Positions 1 to 11,999 of a stretch of DNA of 64,000 bases are shown here, in pieces. The notes under the pieces are model-generated. The model was not told the DNA's origin. It saw nothing but the letters and a program-made list of their open reading frames with translations, and did no database searches. The first letter of the stretch is position 1. Every line of letters begins with the position of its first letter. Position numbers and translations under genes: made by a program. Source of the stretch: Sabellastarte sp. h YS-2021 (taxonomy: Eukaryota > Annelida > Polychaeta > Sabellida > Sabellidae); the NCBI GenBank assembly GCA_964017235.1, contig OZ024940.1, positions 26,789,615-26,853,614 of the forward strand, in the 5' to 3' direction.

Positions 1-1499
1 AACTCCCCCCAAAACTACAGATCTATGCAGGCAGATCTACGGCAGGTTTTTTCGTTGTTTTCAGTTGTGTGCTCTAAATATATAATAAACAACAAAAAAC
101 AATAGCAAGACTCAAGCATACCCTACACTCAGTTCCCATCTATCCCATTTTCCAACAATTATTTTTCTTCAGTCAATTTTACAGTTTGTTTGTCTGATGA
201 ATACCCTCCTCCACACCCCCCCCCCCCCCCCCCCCACCCCCACCGCCTAGTACTAGCCTACTGTGACATTTCCTTACATTTAATACTGGTATATTATTTA
301 AAGCATACAGCTATCCCCACTCCCCACTATTGTAGCAAAAAAAAAAAAAATCATTCCTGTAGCAAAATTCCATTTAATTTCAATTCTGGCATATTTTGTC
401 TCAACCATGATAAACTAACCCAACTAGCTACTGAGCTGTTACAAATCATCCGTGTGACACTGTGTATTTAATCCTCTAAAGACCCCTTTTTCAGTCTTGG
501 AGGGAAAATTTTGTACAATGCAAATTCAAATAATATATGAATCACCGCGTAACTTTTTCTGAAGCAGAGACAAAACCGTTGTGGATTGCATGCATGGAAA
601 AGCGCATTAACTTTTGATGAATCTCCCTCAAAAAAACCTGAGTAGCTGCTTTCATTTTTTTCCCCCTTTGTAGTAAACAAGATTAACTGAAAGGCAACAA
701 TGGCCACTCTCATAACGTGCTCTCCGCAGTTATCAGCAAAATACTGCCCATATAACTACTGAAAGGTAAGCAGGCAAAAAAACACCAACAAGGAGGGGGG
801 GGGGGGGGGGGTGTGTGGCTTTTTGGGCTTCTGTTTTTGCAGTAATATATTTTTGTTCCCCCTTCATCTCAGCTATCAGATAAGGAAAATAGGATGAAAG
901 GAAGAAACCAGGCAACTTACACAGGATAAAAGGGCACCCACCGAACACGGAACTTCTAGAGGTTGTACAACAATGGAAGGCCAACACAAGATCGCATAAA
1001 CATCTCCGAGTTCAGCAAGCTGCCACAGCGGCTTTTTTTTTCAAGACATCTCTGCAACATTTTTGCACAGTTTATTTTCCACATAATGTAATGGCCGCAG
1101 ACTTTACCAGTGCAAGTTTTTTATGGATGATCTTGTTATGAAGGATTCTGTACAAGATCACAGCCCACTCTAGTGAGAAAAAGTATATATCGGCTTTTCA
1201 AAAGGAAAAGAGAAAATTTTTCATCAGAGGAAAACTTTCTAATACCTTCGGATGTAACATGGGATTTTGAGGACTAGTTTCACACAGCACGATGGGGTGA
1301 GTACTTTCTGTTTATCTATGTTTGTGTTTTAAATAGAAGATTCCCTCTCATAATCTGATCTTTGGTGCTACTTCAATGAAAAGGTTTTTGTTCCTGGAAG
1401 GAAATCCTCTACAACTTTTGATTATGGCATATCTGGAAGCGTAGTGTTTTGTAATAACATTTATACTTGGCATAAAATCTAATTAAAGTAAAGGACTTC
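1..1499. other. Non-coding, homopolymer-bearing
   Basis: No gene seen. Poly-C 216-235 and poly-G 795-811 are the only marked structures. Confidence 0.6.
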
Positions 1500-1713
1500 A
1501 AGTGCTACTTGAGCCATCCTGACTGCACACGAAATTAACCCAAGCTTCCTAGTAATGGACATTCCCCTGAACGAAAGACATAGGCCCAGGGACGACCACT
1601 TATCAATGTCCCAGAGGTTCTTTAGCCTGCCACTGGGGATAGGACCCAATGACAGAGGACGGCCGTTTTAAGTGGTCATCCGAGCCACTATGTATCTACC
1701 TGTACCTGGTGTT
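1500..1713 (-). repeat. SINE-B fragment (tRNA-headed), head eroded
   Basis: Matches the body of the SINE-B copies at 13449-13767 and 34866-35195 (cattcccctgaacgaaaga, tgccactggggataggaccc, catccgagccactatgtatc). The tRNA-like head is nearly gone. Confidence 0.7.
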
Positions 1714-2340
1714 ACTTATCCATGACTTAAATAACCCAACCGGCTGTTTAGGTATTGCAATCAACTGTGTGACCATGTCACTATTAAACCCTTGTATATT
1801 TACAGCATTGTTACAGCTTTGATATGTTATGAATACTATGTGTCAATTGTTACAATGTTTAGTATAGTATCACATTTCACTGGGAAAACTGAGTGGTTTT
1901 ATAATTATGTTCTTTGACCTCACCACTTTATGCTTTAGAGGATAGTTTGACTTTATTATAGAACCGTTGACAGAGGTCTGTTCATTCATTAAATGATCAA
2001 GTGGTTTCTGTGCTGTTGCCTTCAAAGAACCTACGTTTGTGGCTGCATTTGTTTGTTCGTTTGTCTGTGTTTGTGGTAACTCCAAAAGTAATGAACCAAT
2101 CTTCAAGAAATTTTTTATGCGGCCACTGCCTGGCCAAAGGAAGAAGCGGCTACATTTTTCGGAACTGCTCCCTGGCAGAGGACTGTGCTCTACAAGTGAT
2201 TTTAGTTATCTTTCGATGACTTTTCTATGATTTTATTACAGTATGTCACTGGATAAGTTTGCCAATTCAATGGATTTTAAAATTTAATTAGACCATCACA
2301 ATAACACAGATTATGTATAAATACCTGTAGATCAAGTCTC

Positions 2341-2573
2341 GATTTATTTATTTATTTATTTGGGTTTTAAAACGTCTTGTACAGGTCATATCACGACGGG
2401 TAGTTTTATGGGCAGAGGAAACCAGTACAAACAGTTGGTCAAGGTTCTGTACTGTAAACTGCTGACCATCGGCAAGCAAGTGCCAGCTTTCCCACTTGAG
2501 GTCAGGGCAGGATTCAAACTCTGATCTCAGAGGTGGGAGGCAAGAGTGTTACCACTCTGATTACATTGCCCCC
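2341..2573 (-). repeat. SINE-A copy (tRNA-headed, AAATA tail)
   Basis: Reverse-oriented: TTTAT-rich tail at the left, then gtacaggtcatatcacgacg, ggttctgtactgtaaactgc and a tRNA-like head with a B-box-like aggattcaaact. It shares all three modules with the other SINE-A copies. Confidence 0.85.
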
Positions 2574-3399
2574 TTTAGTCTTGGTTGAGGTCTCAATGTC
2601 AGAAAATAGGGAATTCCTTTGCAGGTACAACTGGAATTTATTCACCAGTAAAACGAAAACCTGTGGATATCGGAGGTACTATTTACAAGACAGAGAATTT
2701 ATTGCAATCGAATATTTTATAAACAAGAACCATGTGAAATTGGCATTCCACTGTAAATAACTCTTTGATAAATGCGAGCATTAAAATAAGTAAACCAATA
2801 TTAATGGCAAACTGACCCAGAAAAATGTCTGAAGCAGATTCTATGGAGAAAACAAGCTGTCTGGAACATCGGTGCAAAACACTTGGGCGAGCTATGATCC
2901 CTGCGTAAATCTTAATATCTACTGAGGAAAATTGGGCCGAATCATTACTGTAAAAAAACATACAAACAAAAATATCTCCCCCCCCCCCCCCCCCACAAAA
3001 AAGGGTAAAATTCTGCACTATAAATAACCACACCGTGTACAGAGCCGTGGGAATCTTACGAACAGAGGTATTTACACATTTATAAAACACGGAATAAAAA
3101 TTCAGAGATAATATAGATAGATATGAAGATCTGACAGGTTATAATGCAGAGTTCACACTTCTTCAGGGGTATGACAGTATTCCCGGGTGCTCAAAAATGG
3201 GCCGTGTACACTGACAAACTGCCTGCAAACTAGTGAATCCTGTACTTGTAAAACAATTAAAATATTGTGTATTTCCTTAAATTCTAGCCAATATGGTTTA
3301 TAAATGTTTTTTTTGTCTTCACATAATTATGAGATACCTTATTCTGACACAGCTGACAATGGGGCAGATGAGGTCAGTACAGTCTACTTAATGTATAAA
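2574..3399. other. No gene; poly-C tract
   Basis: Poly-C 2978-2994. A single degenerate match to the 76-bp array unit (cctgtggatatcggagg) sits at about 2660, 0.7 kb ahead of the array. Confidence 0.5.
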
Positions 3400-4170
3400 G
3401 TGTCAGTCATACACTAGAACCAAATCCTGTGGATATTGGAGGTTTTAGTTATACTGAGTGTTTTGTATATAGTGGAAGTTAGCCATAACTAGAACCAAAT
3501 CCTGTGGATATTGGAGGTTCTAGTAATACAGAGTCTACTGTATATAGTGGAAGTTAGCCATAACTAGAACCAAATCATGTGGCTATTGGAGGTTCTAGTT
3601 ATACAGAGTCTACTATATATAGTGGAAGTTAGCCATAACTAGAACCAAATCCTGTGGATATTGGAGGTTCTAGTAATACAGAGTCTACTGTATATAGTGG
3701 AAGTTAGCCATAACTAGGCCCACATCCTGTAGATATTGGAGGTTCTAGTTATACAGTCTACTATATATAGTGGAAGTTAGCCATAACTAGAACCAAATCC
3801 TGTGGATATATTAGAGGTTCTAGTCACACAGAGTCTACTGTATATAGTGGAAGTTAACCATAACTAGAACCAAATCCTTAGAATGGATATTGCAGGTTTC
3901 AGTTATACAGAGTCTACTGTACACAGTGTAGGTCAGCCATAACTAGAACCAAATCCTATGGATATTGGAGGTTCTAGTCATGCAGAATCTACTGCATATA
4001 GTTAAAATTAGCCACAATATGAACCAAATCCTGTGGATCTTGGAGGGTATAGTTTATCATACAGAGACTCTCTATATAGTGGAAGTTAGCCATAACTAGA
4101 ACCAAGCTAGTGAGATGACTAGAATCATATCCTGTAGATATTGGAGGTAATCTAGCTGTACAGAGTCTAC
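3400..4170 (+). repeat. 76-bp tandem array, about ten diverged units
   Basis: Repeated aaccaaatcctgtggatatt, ggaggttctagttatacag and gtatatagtggaagttagcc with indels. Units are clearest at 3490-3860 and decay towards 4170. Confidence 0.85.
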
Positions 4171-4970
4171 CGATTATATCAAACTTTTTCAGTACTCCGT
4201 GCTATGTGTAATTATGTCAGTCACGCAGTGAATCTTGGTAGTTTTTTGAATGAGCAGCGATTGTCTTTCACAAAAACTATTCCAGAGTACGAAACCCAAA
4301 ACCACACAGGCAATAGGGAAACATGTGTGGTTCATGATTAACTAGACGCTGGTGAATCTGTGAGTTTACTGACATTGAGCTTTCTTTTGAAGGGAATAAT
4401 GCAATATGGTTAAAGACACAAGTACAATAAAACCCTCGATTATCCGACCTTCTATTTTCAAAATACTCAATTTTGATGATTTCATTTCACGAGTCTCCCA
4501 AACTTGCATTTTAAGTTTAGAAGATACTTTTGCTTTCATATGTCTATATACAATATACAGGAGTATTTTTTGGAGCTACATGGGGGTTCTATGGACTTGT
4601 TATTATTTGGTATTGATCACTAGAGGTGCAGGTGGTTTTACATTTCTAAAAGCTGGTTGTTGGGTTATTAAAACAACCACAATCTGAATTTGGCTAAAAC
4701 TAAAGGGGTTTGGTATGACAAGTATCAAAAATTTTTATCATTAGGAGATAATATAGACTTCTATTTAGTTACAATGACCATAAGTTTTTTACATCTGAAC
4801 CAATTTTGAAGTTTTTCAACATTTTATTCAATTGGGCACATTGAACTGGATTGTATCGGATCCATTTAGTGTGCAGAGGCATGGTCAGCTGAGATCTGTT
4901 GTGAATCTGGGACCGTTTGAGATGCTTGAACAGTTAAAATTGTCTCCCAAAGTTAGAGATAGATATTCCT

Positions 4971-5145
4971 GAAAAAACAAGGCCGAAAGGGATTTCGGTC
5001 TACTAGCGCAAGCACAAAGCCTTCAGAAACAGTCGAGTAGTGTACTGAAGCGGTAACCCATCCTAGTACTAACATAGCCCATTGCCACTTAACTTCTGTA
5101 AAAGACAGACAGTAGTTGTGGCCATGCCATAATTCATGAAAATCT
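4971..5145 (-). repeat. 5S-rRNA-derived SINE, 3' part, split by a foldback
   Basis: On the minus strand it reads acttctgt/aagttaagtggcaatgggct, ttagtactaggatgggttac and accgaaatccctttcggcct: 5S boxes A and C followed by the SINE tail. The head half continues at 5693-5735 after a 547-bp insertion. Confidence 0.8.
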
Positions 5146-5692
5146 GGGGCCGATTTCACAAAGGGACTTAAGTCCAGATTTAGACTTAAATTAAAGACTT
5201 TGGTCTTACATTTATGTTAAGTCTGTGGTCTTAGACTTAGCAGATTTCACAAAGCAGCTAAGTCCATGAAATTGCTAAGTCAGTGGACTTAACTTTAAGT
5301 CTGGGAGGTAGTGGGCTTAAATTTTGTAAAGAGGACTTAAATATGACCGCCATAAACTTTTCTGCACTTCAAAATTTGAAATGGCTGTACATAAAGTGTA
5401 ATTATACAGAACACCTAACTGAAGTAGTATTTGTAAAGTTTATATGATATAACAAGGTTTTCTATTTCAAAACAGCACTTATCCTTAGATAAAATGCATC
5501 AAATGAAGGATATAAAAGGACATATGACACAGAAAACCACTGTGGTTATTTGATTAAGCTTGGACTTAGCTAAGTCACCCTTTTGTGAAATCCATTTAAG
5601 TCCCAGACCTAGCTAAGACCAAAGTCTTAGATTTAAGTCCCTGACTTAGCCAAAAAGGGACTTAGTTTAAGTCCTTTGGTGAAATTGGCCCC
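5146..5692. mobile_element. Foldback element FB1, copy 1 (TTAAGTC type)
   Basis: Ends ggggccgatttcacaaaggg and its complement, gtgaaattggcccc. Long arms are built of repeated ggacttaagtc / gactttggtctta blocks around a unique core (atgaccgccataaacttttc). It sits inside a 5S SINE; joined flanks restore the SINE with one extra T, so the target duplication is at most 1 bp. Confidence 0.85.
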
Positions 5693-5735
5693 TGGAGACA
5701 AAAAAAAGTGATATCTAGAAGCTTGCGCTTGAAAA
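5693..5735 (-). repeat. 5S-derived SINE, 5' part
   Basis: Continuation of 4971-5145: the complement of gatatcactttttttt-gtctcca, matching the leader of the copies at 17821 and 23763. Confidence 0.65.
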
Positions 5736-7915
5736 AGCAAAGTAGAACTTCTGTGATACCATAACAAAGAGGGTTGTGCAGTGGATCTGACACTCAATTT
5801 GAACACCAGTAACCCAAGGATATATAGCTGTCAACACGAGTTTGCTAAAATCCTCTATTATCACTCACTCCCCTAATACTACTACACATACACACACTCA
5901 GACCACAGTAATTGGGGAATCTAGGGATCCCCTAATGCCAAACTTTGCACACCAATAGATCACTGTCTTTCTCTGAGATCTGATTGGCTTTTGTGAAAGA
6001 TACCGTTTATCTTTTGCCGGGTGTAAAATATTCTACCGACACTCAGGATTGAGCCCTCCCACACTTGAAGGAGTGACTGTATGTGTATCCTTAGTGGTAA
6101 GCCTGCTCTCTTTAAACTCAAATTATATGGGCAATCAAATATAATATCAGTAAACAATATATTAGTGATTGTACTCTGACTAATGACAATTACTTTGAGT
6201 CAATTTTTTTCAATGTACATGCACGTCTTGTACCAAAGAGTCAGAATTTTTCTTTATTTTAAGAATTCTCACAAATCAATAATTCTAACAATTGCATTGT
6301 TTAAGTTTTCCCACTAGTGGCTGTTCAAAAGGTTGAAAATTGATGTTAAATAATGCAGGTTTTAAAGGCGTGGCTAAAAAAAGGAACTTCTGCTCAGTTG
6401 AACTATGTTACTGCCAAACACTCTCACTAAGCTGCAAACCACTATCACAAATACACATACAATTGAATCAGACTTTAAGTTCCTCTATCTCTTAAACCAT
6501 GCCCACAAAGAATGCTTATGATTGAAGTTTTGTTATGGTATAACAGCCCAAATATCAAGTTTTGTTTTTGTTTTTCGCCTCAGCTAAAAACACAGTTGCA
6601 ATTCTTCAAAGAGAGTATATATTCAGAGTCTGTAAATTGCTAAGTCATGTTACAGATACATGCCTTGCTCTCTGTTCGCACTTCGGCTGGGTTAAAATGT
6701 CTCCGATGTATTTCTGACATTGGGTGATCAGCTATAATGATGCCAGACCTACAAGACACACTTTCAAACATGAGTACTTGGGCTGACTCACTGGAACAGT
6801 GTGAAAGGTGGTTAACCCATACTTCACATTTTCTGTAAATGCTAAAAAAAAAAAATTGAATGATTTACCTTCCCAAAATAATTACGAGTTGGGCTATTTT
6901 CACCCACAAGGGATTGGGGGGAGGGGATTTTTGTTGTTTATGAAATAGAAAGCTGTGGCATTGATTAAGAACGTTCACATAACATAAACATCCTGCGGGG
7001 GCATAGCGCTACGGCCCGAAGAAGGAAAGAAATACGAGACACATTGATGGGAAACATCAAAGTTATAACATCTTGGTACTTGGTGGCAGCGTGTAATTCC
7101 AGCCTCGGACAAAAAACCAGCCGTAGCATCTCTTGCCTGCCTTTTTACCTGACTGTGTATGTGTGTGTGTGTGTGTAGCCAATATCCCTGGGTTTACAAA
7201 CACATCCTGAGCATCCAGATCCAAAGATGATTACATTGGCCTGTTTTTTGTGTGTGATTCTTAAGGGGCTTTCATACTTCTCTCTCCGGCAGTGGTGCGA
7301 ACGGTAAACCTTCACGAACGTCAAAATATCTCGCAGAGACAGTTTCTGTTCTAACTTATGAGTCTTTCAGGCTCAAGTGACACCATATCAGTGACAGGTA
7401 TATGAAATACTAGATTTTGTTAGGTTTTAAAGCCCGGGAGTGTGATTTCAACTTTTGTCAATGGTCGGACTGAACGGTTCACACTAAACATTGTTAAGAC
7501 AGATTAGAGCCTCAATAGGTTTTACATTTATAAAACCTATTATTGGTTTCCTGAAGTTATGAACTGGTTTTAAAAATGTATTTAATTTTTTTACAAACTG
7601 TTAATACAGCTTCATCAACTTGGTGAATCTATGCCATAATTTCTATGTGAAAAAAATCAACCAAAACAAGACACACAGGTTTTCCATTTGCAAATCTTAA
7701 AGTATATCTTCACCATTTTAAACTTTTAAGCAACTGTGTCTGTTGACAACACTTGACAGCCATTTTTAAAACAGTGTAGAAATTGTGTGAAGAGCCCTCT
7801 AAATATGATCATATATCGACATGTCAGGGCATCAGAATGCAGATGTGTGACAGGGGGTTTATCATATTTTCATGCATCCTTCCTGTTATCTTTCACACAT
7901 ATTTTTTCACTCAGA
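5736..7915. other. No gene recognised
   Basis: AT-rich, short stop-broken frames only. A (TG)n microsatellite lies at about 7154-7177. Confidence 0.5.
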
Positions 7916-8986
7916 CTTAAGCAGAGAATCCTTTAATGCGCAATGGCGTATGCGTAAGCGTATACGTATAACCCATCCGTTATCCGTATGCGTTTTATGT
8001 GGCTCCATTATTACGTATATTTACACACGTAAAAAACTTCTTTCCAACCAAAAATGAGGAAAATTTATAAATAACACAGACTAAAGGCTCATATTTATCT
8101 GTTGAAGGAAAAAAAAAACAACATTTTCAGCTTACGACAAAAAAGTGCTGAAGCCACAAACATGTACACACTTACTTGCAAGCCAGCTTTCAATTAACCT
8201 TCTAAAGACTTGTAATATTTGTTCCATAAAATATTTTTTCCAAGATATAATATTTAAAACAGTTTCATAATATTACACAGCAGTGAATGTAATAAATGAA
8301 ATGAAAACTTTTGCAAAAAGTAAGATCAACCATTGCACCAAGACCTGTCTATTCTATGAAAAAAGTTAGAAAATATTTTAATATTTTGTTCAAAGCCTTA
8401 TATGAGGCTAAACTTTTGTGTGAACCCATGTGTGTGCTGGTGGATTTATTAAACAATCAACTATAAATCTACTGTAACCTTAAATTCACACATTCACACA
8501 CGCAAAAGTGAAATGCTATGTTAATAGTTCAGGTATAAAGTAAGTATCAAACAGCCAGTAAATTGTTGCTACCTTAGCAATAGTCGTATACATATTTCCA
8601 GAAAAAGTTTGTGAGGAAACTTTTATGAGGAAACTTTTACATTCAGCTGTGGCTTTCATTTGTTTTTGAAGGCTGGTTATATATTTTTACCGGAAGTTTT
8701 ACTTTCTTTCATCAATCAAAGGTAACAAAACTTTAATATAATATTGGGAAATCCCAACAAATTCAATGACAAATGCATGCGTATGTGGTCCGTATGCGTA
8801 AAAAATCGCTCAGAAAGTGATTGCATCCGTATTTTTGTTTACGCATACGCACCTGGATGTAAGTACACGCATAAATGGAATCACATAAACTTAAAATAGT
8901 GGGAGGGATTTTTTTTACGTATACGCATATGTACACGGATACGCATACGTATCTGCCATTGCGTATAAAAGGACTCTCAGCTTAAG
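7916..8986. mobile_element. 1.06-kb non-autonomous element with long TIRs
   Basis: Terminal inverted repeats of about 110 bp rich in CG and gtatgcgta-type words (left cagagaatcctttaatgcgc, right gcgtataaaaggactctcag) lie between direct repeats cttaag (7916-7921, 8981-8986). A subterminal atgtggctccatt / aatggaatcacat pair extends the arms. No coding capacity. Confidence 0.8.
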
Positions 8987-10480
8987 ACAGATATGTGTAG
9001 TTTCAGTCTTTTACACATGAGATCCACGAGGATAAATTGAAGTTTTCACTATTATACAGGGGGATTGGAGGGGGGAAGCAATCCTGGAAATTTAAGCAAC
9101 CCAAATCAAAATTCACCGAAATTTTGTCCCAGATTCATATTAGATTAATGGTTTGAAATTAGCACAGAATCCACACATTTGATAATGTTTTCACTGGTCA
9201 GATTTACCATATCATATATGCCGTGTGTCTGTCTGTATGTCTGTGTTTGTGTGTTTTTATGGCTGTGTTTCTGTGCTCTAAATGCAATACTTTTCGAGTT
9301 ATAGGTGATTTAGTGCATGATTTTATGAATTTTAATGCATGAAAAATTATTTTAAAAATTTCACAAAAAAATAATTTAAACAGATCCAGAACTGATACTC
9401 ACATAAGTGAATCTACTAGTGGCCTTGTACATATAAGCAAGATAAGAGAGAAATCTCTGCAATAGTCAATGAGAAAATTGTGATAAAGTGTTGAAATTTT
9501 CACACTTTTGGTGGGGGTACCTCCCTTGTAAGGGCTCTAGCAAACAGACGAACAGACATATTTGCATGCCTTAAACATTTTTCATCCTTGATAAATAAGG
9601 TATCTTTTTTAAAAAAAAACAGTATGCCCCTAGGCCTTGTAGTGTGGGAGGAAACGTTGTTCACGCGGACGCATATGCGGACACCACAGAGTGATGCCAT
9701 AATGTCAGCTGACTGACAAGTCAGCTGACATAAAAACTCAGCATTTTCTGATATTGCTCGTAACTGAATAACCCGACTTCACGAAGACAAATCCCCAATG
9801 ACCGGAGATGTAATTTTACTTCACCAGAGTTTCCAGTTAACAGGGCTGTCAGTGTGGATGGAAAGGCTTCCCTGTGCACTTCATATTTATGTGTAATTTA
9901 TAAGCAATCTCAACAAAATTACTGTTGGAAAGAGGGTTTGGTGGTCATTTGTATTTTACTCGAAAGTTTTCCAGATTTCAAACTTGTACCAATTCGGAGA
10001 GTCTGATGTGTATTTTTTTCAGTTCTTCTACTCCACTCTCTAAAAGACCAATTGTATTTAACAAGAGTGCAACTTAAAGGCTTTCACTTCTATATCTAAT
10101 TTAACCAGATTATCAAACTTCGTTAATGGCATCTTCTGTCCAAAAGGTGCCGTGTTCTATACACACCTCTCTCCCCCCCAAACTCACTCTGCAAATCAAA
10201 GTATGTGTATATAATTCCCCCAGATATCACTCCAAGAGTTGTGGGATTGATAAAAATAATTGCTCTTCAAGAAATGGCTTGCCGGCATAAACCTTTTGAT
10301 CCCAGAAATATTCCGACCTTGGTCGAGTCAATTAGGTGAAGCAGAAATTTACAGGCTTCAATGGAAATGCTCCCCTTCTCTCTCTCCCTCTTAAGCCTTT
10401 TACACATTTGTGCGGTATAACTGGCACGAAGCTTAAGGAAACATGACTACCCTCTTCCGTAGGCTTCAGGTTGAAGCCGG
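8987..10480. other. No gene recognised
   Basis: TG-rich degenerate repeats at 9220-9270; otherwise featureless AT-rich DNA. Confidence 0.45.
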
Positions 10481-10490
10481 TAAAGGTTCT

Positions 10491-10676
10491 TTAAGTTTTG
10501 GTCAGCGACTCTGCAGTGCGAATACGTCGGCCAAAATTCTCAGCCATGAGTCTGAGACTAGGCTTTGAAAGCCTCTTCAAAGAATGGACACCTGGGGGAT
10601 ACCGGTCAGCTTTGGTGAATTCAATGACAGTTTCTCCAAATTGCTGAAGGATTTCAGTGAGTTTAAAGGGTGGCAT
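10491..10676 (-). CDS. Candidate short ORF next to a SINE
   Basis: MPPFKLTEILQQFGETVIEF continues to RIRTAESLTKT and a stop, 61 codons with coding-like composition and unusually GC-balanced for the area. Its start abuts a SINE at 10691, so a longer frame may have been cut. Family not recognised. Confidence 0.2.
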   Translation of the reverse strand: MPPFKLTEILQQFGETVIEFTKADRYPPGVHSLKRLSKPSLRLMAENFGRRIRTAESLTKT

Positions 10677-10690
10677 CGAGTGTCAAATTA

Positions 10691-10912
10691 GGCGACTTGG
10701 TGGTGTAGCGGGTAACACACTCGCCTCCCACCTCTGAGGTCGGTGGTTCGAATCCAGGACCCAACCTGATGTGGGCATGTTGGTAGTTGCTGACCGATGC
10801 CTGGCAATTTACAAGTGCAGAATCTTGACCAGCTAGTACTTACTGGTTTCCTCTGCCCTAAAAAACCAGCTGTCATGATACAACCGCTACAATCAAATAA
10901 CAAGTAGCAAAT
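10691..10912 (+). repeat. SINE-D copy, relative of SINE-A
   Basis: tRNA-like head: A box tggtgtagcgggtaacac, B box ggtggttcgaatccagg. The body is ttggtagttgctgaccgatg, gaatcttgaccagctagtac and tactggtttcctctgcc, i.e. the SINE-A body with a different head. Tail caaataacaag. Confidence 0.8.
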
Positions 10913-11270
10913 TTTACACGTCGCGGTGATTTTCACAGTGGCTAAACCTTAGCTCTCCATATATTAGCGTATCAGTCGACTCAAGGATGTAACGGGCTTC
11001 TTGTTAAGACAAATAGTATCACTTCTCCATTACCTGGAGGCTAAACCAGCCAGACGAATAATTCATTTCTCATTGATATAAGGGACCGCTGTCATTTATC
11101 ACTTCACAGAGAAGGGAACCTTCCCGGGTTAAGTTAGAAGACCTCACTGGGCAAAAAGATGAAAGTAAAATGTCTCAGAAGTGGGAGTACAGCTGGATTA
11201 ATCGATTAATGGAATGGTCAGGAACATATATATTGAGACATGTTAATAATATTGATATTACTGGTATATT

Positions 11271-11612
11271 GCTCCATAATCGCCCGTGCTTTCGCAAGTG
11301 CCCCTCCACAATCTTACGTTATCACTAAAATATTGGCAAAATTTCTCCATTAAAACCCAATCATAGGTGTAATTTGATGATTTTATATCCATCTTAAACA
11401 AAATCTTCCTTATTTTAGCTGTTGATTCACATTTTATTGTACAGAGGTTAGTTTATCAACCGCATATTTTACTTCCAGTTGGTGAGTGCTAAAACACAGT
11501 TTCCCCAGATTTGGGTTATTTTTTTTTCGGTTTTCATTATTGTAAATGCCCATCCCCAGGTTTTGCAAATATTTGGTCGTATTGCCCCTGGGTGCTTCAG
11601 AGAGCAGATACA
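11271..11612 (-). mobile_element. MITE, inverted copy of 30291-30654
   Basis: Shares cacaatcttacgttatcac, ttattttagctgtt, caaccgcatattttacttcc and ttggtgagtgctaaaacac with the 30-kb copy in opposite orientation. Confidence 0.8.
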
Positions 11613-11669
11613 GTAGTTATATAATTCCTTAAAATGAGCGACCCCCTCCCTTTTTTTTTTGTATTATAG

Positions 11670-11941
11670 ATTTATACTCAGCACAATATCTCCTTGTACT
11701 ACTGGGGCCGTATTCGTGAAAGGTCTTAGCCAAGTCTTAGGCTTAACTTTTGTATACAAATATAGCCAACTTAAGCCTAAGACTTGGCTAAGACCTTTTG
11801 TGAATACGGCCCCAGGACTCAAAGCACTATTTGACCCATCCTGACTATACAAGTACAGCCCAAACTCTCTAGTGACTGACATTCCTTGTACTTGGGATTG
11901 AACCCATGCCCTCTGTGTTCCTATTAGGCCACTATGGCAGA
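11670..11941 (-). repeat. SINE-B copy interrupted by a foldback
   Basis: Tail-side tttatactcagcacaatatc and head-side gattgaacccatgccctctg flank the 107-bp palindrome at 11709-11815. The middle of the SINE is deleted relative to the 13449-13767 copy. Confidence 0.8.
11709..11815. mobile_element. Foldback element FB2, 107 bp
   Basis: Near-perfect palindrome: ggggccgtattcgtgaaagg, cttagccaagtcttaggctt, a 20-bp loop, then the complement. Inserted in SINE-B between gtactac and aggactc with no target duplication beyond one T. Confidence 0.9.
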
Positions 11942-11999
11942 TTCCTGATTCCTTGTTTTATGGGAAAAACCTTACACATTTTATGACTTATGTAATTAC

